Positions 33,178 to 42,400 of a DNA stretch of 64,000 bases are shown here, in pieces. A model generated the notes under the pieces. The model did no database searches. It was given only the letters and a program-made list of their open reading frames with translations, and was not told the DNA's origin. The position numbers were made by a program, and so were the translations under genes. This stretch comes from Sanguinoderma infundibulare (taxonomy: Eukaryota; Basidiomycota; Agaricomycetes; Polyporales; Polyporaceae), in NCBI GenBank assembly GCA_032821775.1, contig JAVLRN010000007.1, positions 2,480,001 through 2,544,000 of the forward strand, read 5' to 3'. The first letter of the stretch is position 1, and every line of letters starts with the position of its first letter.

Positions 33178-34573
33178 ATGATGTCTGCCACCCAGTTGCC
33201 AGTGATCTTATACCAGTGCGTAAATGTGCTAGCCAAGTGCCCTCGACTGTGGCTAAGTCAGACCATCAGTTACGATGCATCACCCATGGCCAGGAAGGTC
33301 AAGACTCTGCTCACCGTTAAGAGGATACCTCATTTCAGAGTCGAGGTACGTGTCCAACATGATGCAATCATGTCGTCAACTCACCTTTGCGTTCACAGGT
33401 GCCCATGATCCTGCCTCGCCCTGACCTCGCGGATCAACTAGGCGTGACTTATCGCCGCATACCCGTCCTGGCGATTGGCAGAGACGTCTATTGCGATAGC
33501 AGCCTCATTGCGAACGCGCTGGAACGCAACTTCACGCCCGCGCAAGGGTTTAGTACGATTTTACCGAAGCGTAAGGGCGGAGGGACCGCAGATACTGGGA
33601 TGATCAAGGCGTTCGCCATGAGCTATGCGGATCGAGTCCTCGGTGCTCTCGGATCTCAGACGCTTCCCTATCACAAGTTCAAGCCAGAGTTTTTGGCTGA
33701 CAGGAGCAACGTGCGTACATTTTATGCGCTCCCACCATCGAGGAGAAGAGAACTTGACAGGACGCTGCATACACGTAGTGGTTTGGGGCCAAGGTTGATC
33801 CTCAGGCGATCTTGGCCAGGCAGCCCGCTGCGATTAGCTCTTTATCTTCTCACCTGGTGAGTACCGGAGCTATTGGAGGATCGTCGTCCTTGTGGCGCAA
33901 GCATCACGCTAACATTCGCTTCATAGGCACTCATTGAGGAACAATTCTCGGATGGTCGCGAATGGTTGATGGACACCGAGATTCCGAGTCTCGCAGACTT
34001 CGCCGTTTATAACGTCTGGGACTGGATGCTCTCGTTCAAGCCGTTGGCGTATGTCAAGAAGGGACTGTTCGCCGGGGATAAGTTTCCTGCGGCCCTTGCA
34101 GTACGTCGTGTCCGTTCCTCGCAAAGTGCTCGACTTTGATGAACATTGGCCGCCTGCATGCAGTGGATCTCTCGAATGGCCGCCTACATCGCCACACAAG
34201 GTGCTGCGCACAAAGCGGTCCTCGACAACCTTTCGGGCGAGAGGGCTGCGGAAATGATCCTCTCCTCCGCGTCTGCGGAAGTCAACGTCGTCGGGTTCGA
34301 CCAGACTGAGGCATCCAGGCTGAAGGTGAAGCTGGGGCATCTGGTTTCAGTCACACCGACCGATGACGGTACGTTATGACCTCCTTCGTATTTACGGTGG
34401 TCTTATCCTCATGTTTCTGAATAGGCAAAGTCCCCACGGTGGGGAAACTCGTTGGACTTACCCATGAAGAAGTTGTGATAGAAACAGTGGGCACCTCGGG
34501 GACAGCTGTATGCTGCCATTTCCCTAGACTATACTACTCGATCACGACAGAAGCATCTGCCGCTAAATTGTAG
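33178..34573 (+). CDS. Glutathione S-transferase-like protein
   Basis: Seven exons: 33178..33215, 33270..33345, 33399..33710, 33779..33856, 33927..34100, 34164..34368 and 34425..34573. The model closes at 343 aa. Exons 1-3 give ILYHYDASPMARKVKTLL, then IPVLAIGRDVYCDSSLIANA; that is, the thioredoxin-like GST N-domain with the cis-Pro and D-S residues that bind glutathione. Exons 4-5 form an all-helical GST C-domain (SLADFAVYNVWDWML). The last 90 residues (VTPTDDGKVPTVGKLVGLTH and on) extend beyond a normal GST of about 220 aa and may form an extra beta domain. Likely a detoxification or redox enzyme; substrate unknown. An alternative start at 33181 differs by one Met. Confidence 0.82.
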
Positions 34574-34913
34574 CGTTTTCTGCCACTGTCTTGCATTGTT
34601 CGAGACCCCACGGAGTTGTATTTGTACCTTATGACTCTCTTGTGCTTAGCACCCCGGATATGCCCTATCTTTAATCACGAGTAAATGGGGAAAACTCCAT
34701 AGCACAAGAATCCGTTATAGGTGCCCAGGACGACGACAAGCTGAAAAGATGGGATCCTGATGATGAGGAGGCGTGTAAGTGTTTATACGATTACATTGCA
34801 TTCGCAGCCAACCCTTCGGATATGTAGAATCCCATTTAAAGGACTCGAATGGACGTATACTAGGTCAGGCGGTGTTTTCGAGAGTTGTATTCCAGTAGCC
34901 TGCTTGCCTTTGA

Positions 34914-35001
34914 GCCCGCCTAGCTCAATCGGATAGAGCGTGAGACTTTTAAGCACCGCAAGGGCGATCTCAAGGCTGCGGGTTCGACCCCCGCGGTGGG
35001 C
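34914..35001 (+). tRNA. tRNA-Lys(UUU) with a 15-nt intron
   Basis: Acceptor arms GCCCGCC/GGTGGGC pair (one G-U). The D arm is GCTC...GAGC, the anticodon stem TGAGA/TCTCA with loop CTTTTA-A, and the T arm GCGGG-TTCGACC-CCCGC. Anticodon TTT. The intron (AGCACCGCAAGGGCG) follows position 37 as in nuclear tRNA genes. 88 nt in total, 73 mature without CCA. A T-run downstream can stop RNA polymerase III. Confidence 0.95.
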
Positions 35002-35234
35002 TGTGTCAAATGGCATGTACTGTTTTTGCCTTTTTAATAACAATCGCCATGAGGAAACTCGGCCGGAAGAGACGAAGAGTACGTTTTGGACCTGTTCGCT
35101 CTGGAAAAACCTTCCCAAGCTACTTTGGTGAAAGTACAACTAAAAAGTAGAAATTAGTGCCATTAGAAAAGCATTAGTGAGTTAGGGAAAATTAGCCTAA
35201 GATTCTGTAGGTCCCCCTTTTCCTTTGTTCTATC

Positions 35235-35315
35235 TTAGAAGGATTAGGGATAAAGTAGCACTACTGTCCTAATCCTTCCCTACAGTAGTGCTAATTTATC
35301 CCTAATCCTTCCTAA
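35235..35315. repeat. AT-rich inverted repeat, about 33-bp arms
   Basis: Left arm 35235..35267 and right arm 35282..35315 are nearly perfect reverse complements with a 14-nt spacer that itself repeats part of the arm. The surrounding 35120..35340 is rich in ATTAG/CTAAT words. It lies about 230 bp downstream of the tRNA and may be a small foldback element. Confidence 0.7.
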
Positions 35316-35559
35316 ATGTTCCTAATGCAGGACTACAGGTTCAGTATTTCAGAGATTTGCTGGGCTGTCCAGAACTTGCACACACAACATAGAAGATAGA
35401 CATGAAAAGTGTATATTGAACATAACTAATACATGGCTATAGCTACAGGCAAGGGTGCCAGTGAGGGTGGAAAACTCATACACCTGAAGGAGACCAGGGG
35501 AGAGAGTGGGGGATGAGGACGCAGGCGTTTGGTGAGCAAGCCCAGCGCAGCTTGGGATA

Positions 35560-36990
35560 CACTTGACAGATGGATTGCGGGTGCATTGCCGCAAGGTTCT
35601 GGCTCTCAAGTGTCCCGCGGCGCTCAATGCACTTCATTACCTACTCGCGCGCACAACACTCCAGCGAGATATCATAAAATAGCGGTTTAATCGTCCACAC
35701 GTACCTGTCGCAGACTGTACCTGGTCCTTCCGAGCCCAGCCCCCACTTTTCGACACACTTGCCCTCTTTGTGATGGCCAGGGAGGCCGGATTGGCGGCAA
35801 ATGCGCTGACCGGATGAGTTCATGGGCAGGTAGGCACCAGTGCTGATCGCGGAAGGACCAGAGATGACGCTTCCTGTAGGACCTGATGGGGATGTCAGCA
35901 TGTACACTTATCAGGATCAGGAGCGACGATCTCGGGTGCACCCAAAGTCAGTACGCTCCCGTTGCCACCGAGCGAGCCCGCTGCACCTATCTTGGACTTC
36001 TTGACGGGCGCGCCAGCGACAGGGAGTGCGAAGATGTGCGTTTGGAACGTCTGTGACTGGCCAGGGGCAACCAGCGGCCCAGGAGGAGACGTGGTCTGGC
36101 CAAGGACCACAACGCCGTGGCCAACAAGCGTGGAGGACGCGCGTGCCCGGCATGCTGCGACAGAACCCCGAGGTGATAGTCGCGTCCGGGAGAAGTTGAA
36201 TGGTGGCGTGCCGGATGCTGTGGAGGGTGGACGGCATGATGGCCGTGGGGGTGGGGAGCATTGTCGTCACCGGTGGTCGTCGCCTCGATGAGCATGGCTT
36301 CGAGGCTGCTGGCGGAGGCGCAGGAGCGGGAGCGGGTGCGGGAGGACAGACCACGCCAGGTTGAGCGGCCCCGGCAGCACGAACGATGCTGATCGGAGTA
36401 CGCGTAGCGAGGATCATCGGCACGGGAGTGGGATGGATGTAGGTACTGCTGGTAATGAGGGTGGAGAGCGGAGGCAGCGGTAGCGTGCTGCGGTGACTGG
36501 TCAGGAGTGTGGCCTTGGTGTCCGTCTTTGGCTTGTCCCTGTCGTCGTCATCGTACAGGTATGTATGGTATCGGCTGCAAGAGCTCTGCCCCCTGCAACA
36601 ACGGTGAGAGTGGCTGAGGAGAGTGTACGGGCACAGCGACTGGGGCCGCCGCCATCAGTGACGCCGCAGCCTCCTCGTCCTTGTTGATGGGCGGTGGCGA
36701 TGGAGTCGTTTGGAGGGTCGTCGTTGGGAGGACAGGGCTCGTGGTGTGGGACCCCCCCGAGCGTGACGAAGAAGAGTCGTCCTCTTCCCGTTCCTTTTCG
36801 CGTTCTCTTAACCGCCGGCGATCTTCCTCCTCTAGCGCGAGGCGGTTCTGGCGGACTTGTCCCGGCCGCTCTCGCGGGCATCGGAGTCGTGAACGAAGTC
36901 ATCGTCGTTGGAGACGGCCTGGTCGAGTTCGTGGTGAGAGCATTTGCTGGACAAAGTGGGGGATGCCTGGGGTGCGAGCTGGGTGGTGAC
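35560..36990 (-). pseudogene. Decayed Cys-rich (zinc-finger-like) regulator
   Basis: Minus-strand pieces read like one multi-exon regulator. There is a charged helix (LALEEEDRRRLREREKEREE), then Ser/Thr/Pro-rich sequence, LGQTTSPPGPLVAPGQSQTF and GAPVKKSKIGAAGSLGGNGS. After a short intron comes GQRICRQSGLPGHHKEGKCV followed by EKWGLGSEGPGTVCDR, then VMKCIERRGTLESQNLAAM. I recall from basidiomycete proteins a CRxCGxPG...KCVEKWG...CDRCRKKMK segment. Here the second Cys is Ser, and the CRKKMK part is scrambled by a stop and shifts. Frame changes are also needed in the N-terminal half. I judge it a dead or dying copy. The family assignment is from memory and unverified. Confidence 0.5.
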
Positions 36991-37045
36991 GAGGGATGCG
37001 CTCGAGGAGAGGCGACGTGGCGAATGGGAGGGAGAGACGGAGGCC

Positions 37046-37102
37046 TTAGACGCTCGATTCGGTGGCACGACAGGCGATCGTGCCACCGAATCGAGCGTCT
37101 AA
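37046..37102. repeat. Perfect 25-bp-arm hairpin
   Basis: Arms 37046..37070 and 37078..37102 are exact reverse complements (TTAGACGCTCGATTCGGTGG and on) around a 7-nt loop. The flanks also match imperfectly (GAGAGACGGA against TCCGTCTCTC), extending the inverted symmetry to about 40 bp per side. Confidence 0.9.
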
Positions 37103-38402
37103 CACTTCCGTCTCTCTTCCCACTCGCCACGCCATCCTCGATGCCTCCCGGTCTTCACCTTGACCTCAGCTTTGGCTGCCCATCGTGGAATCCCCCAATT
37201 GCTTCCCCCAGTCCCTCGAACATCAAAGTTTGCATCTACAGCTCATCCTTTAGCGCCCCCACCATGGACCAGTCGCTTCCACCTCACAACCACTCGACTT
37301 CGCTTCTTTGTGCCCGATCACTTAAACATGCTCTCGCGACACCCCGAGGAGATTCATTCTGCCCCTGAGCGGGCTGACGATGACGCCGTCCAGGCGATCA
37401 TGGATGTCTTCCAAGGTGTGTACTCCCCTGCGTCGCTTGCAATCCACGGGATTTACATATGTCGTGCAGCGTCGCCTAACGCCCTCCGCCAGTGGCTCGG
37501 GCTCGAGCCCATCCGCGTCGAGGCCGTCTGCGCACTGCCGCCCCAAGCACATGCACCACATGCACCATGCTGGTGGGCCCGTCTTGCAGGGTATGTCGAC
37601 CAAGGATGGCAAGACCGACCAGAACCCTAACCTCCCTATCCTGCCATTCGTCCAGCTCCTTCCTCCGCCGTGTCCATCACGCGCTCATGGTGCTCGGGCC
37701 CTGGAGGGCCGCGCCATCGCCTGAGTCCTCGGTGAGTCCTATCTGCTTTCTCGTTCTCTCTCCATCCCCATCTGTCTACGCCTTGCACCCATCTGCCACC
37801 CCTGGTCCTCGTCGCCGCCCAGGCCTTCTGTGGCTCCTGTGAGGAGGAGAGCGAGTACGACGTCGTCTTTAATGAGGCGGAGGCCGTGATGCTCGTCCCG
37901 CCGCGCCAGTACGCACTGAGGCTGTCCCCGTCTCCATCGACGAGAAGGCGGACAAGGCGTAGAGCTGCCTTGCGACATGGCCGACTGTCCGCTCCTGCCC
38001 AACGCCAACATGACGGACGGTCGTACACCAGCTGGTGTCGAGCTCAAGCTCCTCGGCCATGATCCTCTGAAATGGTCGGACAGTTCTTCTGTCCATCCGT
38101 CGATGTCTCCTTACCCCGCAGAGGACCACGCGGGTGCCGGCGGGATCCCTCGCGTGCGCAGCATGATCCCACTCCCTTCCCTTGACAACTACACCTTTAA
38201 CCCCACACAGGGCGACTTTGCTTACGCGGTTGGCGAACAGAGCCAAAACATTGGCATGTACGGTGTTCCTGTGCGTCCCTCGATGAGCATGTTGTCGTTG
38301 AGCGAGCCTCCGCCACACTGTGCTTGTTCTCCCTCCCCCCTTGCCTCGCGGCGTGGGCATGGAAGTCTCAGCTCGCATTCTTGCTTACCTCAATACCTGT
38401 AG
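37103..38402 (+). other. Possible coding remnants, no confident gene
   Basis: The plus strand shows protein-like patches: EEIHSAPERADDDAVQAIMD ending at a plausible donor (37412), a Ser/His-rich patch (PKHMHHMHHAGGPVLQG), and a longer open stretch at 37978..38402 with PLPSLDNYTFNPTQGDFAYA. No start, domain or consistent splicing unites them. They may be debris of the same kind as the minus-strand relic next door. Confidence 0.3.
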
Positions 38403-38655
38403 TTTATGCATGTTGTAGTGCACATTTGTCGCTGTCATTACATAGTGTGGCATATAATGTCATCCTTGCTGTTGTTTGTGCTGTGAATGATGCAGAATGT
38501 GATGTCAAAGCACCCAATCATACAAAAATGTCTTGATTGTCCCAATACATGAAAATAGGTTTAAAGTAGTGCAAAAGTAGTACTAATTAGTACAACTGCT
38601 GTTCCTGTCCAGTTGATAGTGCATATTATTACTATTCTAAAGATCCCTCTGTATA

Positions 38656-38700
38656 TTAGTCCAAATTAGATGCAATTAGTTCAAATTAGTTCAAATTAGA
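38656..38700. repeat. Degenerate 10-bp tandem repeat (TTAGNNCAAA)
   Basis: Four to five units in a row (TTAGTCCAAA, TTAGATGCAA, TTAGTTCAAA twice). It sits in an AT-rich tract, 38540..38760, which also holds the perfect palindrome GTACTAATTAGTAC at 38580. The base composition and words resemble 35120..35340. Confidence 0.6.
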
Positions 38701-39041
38701 TTGGCAATACCTCCATTAGATCATAGTTGTAGTGAATACATCAAATTAGCTTGGGAGGGTTTTCCTGATGCGTCTGGCAAGGTCTCTACTGGCAATGACA
38801 GTAAACATGTGATGCAGCGGGTCACTGGCACTACGGGAGTGGTGTTGGACCCCGCTGGAAGAGAAGCTACGAAGTAATGTCAGTAGGCGGCCAGACGGAG
38901 ACGTAACAAGGAGAGGAGTGGACTGATTGGGCACTGCAACCGGGCAGGGAGCGAAGTTGCATTAGAACAACCCCTGAGGGCAATGATTCGGGGGGAGGAA
39001 GGCGGGTAGGTCCAGGCGAAGACTGTGAAAGTACGGGGTGA

Positions 39042-39247
39042 TGTAAAGATCACATCCTTACTCGGCTCCGGACCTGATTACGTACACACATTATATATAC
39101 CTCCCGCGACCTGATATCGCTTCTTCAGTCCTTACTTACGCGATATCAGGTACGCATCTCACATGTATTCTACAGTCCTTACTTACGCGATATCAGATTC
39201 TGTTCCAGTTCTTTTGTCAGAGTGTTGGAGACTCCCGTCTCCTTCCA
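39042..39247 (+). repeat. Left LTR
   Basis: 206 bp, TG...CA. It contains a TATA-like TTATATATAC at 39091 and two copies of a 24-bp motif beginning CAGTCCTTACTTACGCGATA (39126..39149 and 39173..39196). Confidence 0.97.
39091..39100 (+). promoter_or_regulatory. LTR TATA-like box
   Basis: TTATATATAC inside the left LTR, in position to start the genomic transcript. The same sequence occurs in the right LTR. Confidence 0.45.
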
Positions 39248-39444
39248 CTTTTTTTTGAACTTCGAACAGGTCTGCGTCGTCGTTCACACGGCGGCTCCCA
39301 GCCTGCCCTGTTCCCGGTCCAACGTCGTACTGGGATAGCCACTCTCGGCTCCTGCTGATCCCTGGTCGTGTCACTCGAGGACGCTACGCTGCTCCTGGCG
39401 TGCTCCCCGAAGACGACAATCCCGAGGCCTCGGTGCCATCCCCC

Positions 39445-42400
39445 ATGGACAGTGAGTCCTCCTCCCTGTCGGTCATCAGTTCCCTCCCCTCGGTCGTCTC
39501 CATCCCGGATTCGACGCCTCCTTCCCCGGGGCCCGCATATACCCACCTTGACCCTGCATATACCCGCCCGGAGCCTGAAACGCGTGAATCTCGTGCATAT
39601 AGCCAGTCCCCCTGCCATTCTGAGAGCGCTTTATCCGAAAGTCCCGATTCCTCCTTATCGTCCATCGCTTCCGTCCACACCATTCCACGCACAATGTCTG
39701 CCGAAGCCACGGTCACCATGCGGAACAAGGCCGTGCCTGTCGTCAGCGAGGGCGCCATCACTCCCGCCGTCGTCAACGCCTGGGAGTCCTCATGCTGGAA
39801 GTTCTTCCAAGACCGCTCCATTCCCCCCGAGCATCACGCCTTCAAGTCCTCCATGGGCTTCGACAACCGAGTTCTCCGCACGTGGTTCGATGTTCATGCC
39901 GTCCGGTTTGACGGCATGCCTTTCGAGGACTTCGCAGACGAGCTACGCCGCCGTTTCCTCCCCTCTGGTTGGGCGGATGATGTCAAGAAACAGATCGTCA
40001 AAGGTGAGCAGCGCGAAGATCAGACCTTCCTCGACTTCACGCTAGAGATGGACCGCCTCAACTCTCTCCTCCTCCCTACTAAGGAGTTCTTCGATGATGA
40101 TGGGCTTCGTCTCCTCCTCACTGCCAACATCTGCCCGTCCTTGGCCACCCTGATTGACGATGATGCCATTCGTGGCGAGCCTGACTTCGTCAAGTGGAAG
40201 TCGGCTGTTGCCAAGCTCGACGACCGTCGCTTCAAGCAGGCCTCTCAGAGCGCCACTGCCATCAAGTCGCAGGTCCGCGCCCTCCTCGGCACGAACAATA
40301 CCCGTCGTCCTCAGGTGGCCGCTGCTCGCCCTAAATACCAGCTGAAGACGCTGCCGCCGCAGCTCACGCTCGACGAGCGTTACATCCTTGAAAACAACAA
40401 AGGATGTTTCAAGTGTCGTCAGCTCAACGTTTTCGACAAACGCGGCCATAACTCCCAGAACTGCCCCAACGGCGCTCCCGACGGCAACACCTACGTCCCC
40501 CTTACGACGACCTACCCCAAGCTTGCCCCCAACAAGGAAAACGCGCGCCCTGCGGCTCGCGTTGCCGCTGTCGTTGACGCCGACTCGGACGCCGACGCGC
40601 CGCCGCCCGTAGTCGTCGCCAGCGTCGGTCATGCGGTGTCACCACCCGCCTACACCACTGGGATCCTCACTGGATCGAGCGATTCCGAGAGCTCGTACGT
40701 CCCTCCTCTCTTCGCTAGCCAAACCTTTCTTGCTGCATGCGTCTCCCCATATCCTGATTCCCCCATATACGACATGCTAATTGACGGCGGTGCTGGTCCA
40801 GTGCTGATTAGGCGGGACGTCGCTGTCGCGATGGGTGCCCGCTTCCGCAAATTACCAAAAAAGCATCGTTTGGGAGACGCGTGGGGCAATAAGAATGGTG
40901 GCTATGTGGAGAGTGATGAGATGGTGAAGTTCGCAGCTACGTTACCTGATCTTTCCTGGACGTCCAAAGTTTCCCATGCCCTTGTTGTCGACGACCTCGT
41001 CGCCCCTGTAATTCTAGGCAAGAAGTGGTTAGAATCAAACTACATTATCGAGGATCATGCTGCCCGCTCGCTCGTCGACAAACGCACTGGTCGTGACTTG
41101 CTCGGACCTCCTTCCCCTCCATCCCCTCCCCTGCCTTCCCCCCATATCCGCCGCCAGGCTGCGCTTGAGGCTCGCGCTGCTGAGCGCGTGGAGAGACGCG
41201 CCAGTCAGTGCTGCTTCCTGCGTGAGCTTGAGCAGCGCACGGCAGAGCGACGCATACATGCGGACGCTTCTGTCGTGGATGGGTCTGCGCAAGCTGCGCA
41301 TGCTGTCCGCGCGCGAGTAGAGCTCTTGGCGAGCATGGAGGCCCTCGAGCTCGAAAATGCTGCGATGAAAGCAACGTATGCTGACCGCTTCCCCTCTGAT
41401 ATTCCCCACATCTCGCAGATGCCCACAGACGTATACCACCGCTTTGTCCTGAAGGACGCCAACATGGTCATCGCGCAGCGCCAATACGACTGTCCGAAGA
41501 AATACCGCGAAGTCTGGAAGACCCTCCTCGAGGAGCACCTTGCTGCCGGGAGGTTATGCCCTTCTGACAGCCCGTTCGCGTCTCCTGCGTTCCTCGTCCC
41601 CAAGACAGACCCCACCGCAAAACCGCGCTGGGTCAACGATTACCGCATCCTCAACTCCAATACCGTCCCGGATATGCATCCTCTCCCAAAAATCAGCAAC
41701 ATTTTGTCTGACTGCGCCAAGGGGAAGATTTGGGGTAAAATCGATATGACTAACTCCTTCTTCCAAACGCCAGTACATCCGGACGATATCAAGTACACTG
41801 CGGTCACTACTCCCTTCGGCCTCTACGAGTGGACGGTCATGCCACAGGGATGTCGCAATGCTCCTTCGACACACCAACGTCGAATGAACACCGCCCTCCG
41901 CCCGTACATTGGCAAGTTCTGTCACGTATACATCGACGACATCATCATTTGGTCCCAATCTCTCGAACAACACCGCAAACACGTCCACCTCATCTTACAG
42001 GCCTTACGGAACGCACACCTATACGCATCGGATAAGAAGACCTCCCTTTTCCTCCTCGAGCTCGACTTCCTCGGACACCACATTTCGCAGCGAGGGATCG
42101 AGCCCGACGGCAAGAAAGTCAACAAGATACTCGACTGGCCCGCTCCCCGTTCCGCATCCGACGTCCGTGCATTCCTTGGCCTCGTACGCTACGTTGCATC
42201 CTTTCTTCCCAACCTCGCCGAATATACTCGTATCCTAAACACGCTGACGACTAAAGACGCCAGAGAGTCATGGCCTGGCTGGAACGACGCCCACCAGGCC
42301 GCATTCGACCACATCAAACGGTTGGTGTGTAGTCGGGAATGCCTGACCGTCATCGACCACGATGCCCTACACGAAAACTCAATTTTCGTGTCCTGCGATG

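Noticed and set aside
38656..38700. CRISPR-like or centromeric array
   Set aside because: The 10-bp units are short, degenerate and without spacers, in a eukaryotic genome. It is a simple tandem repeat.
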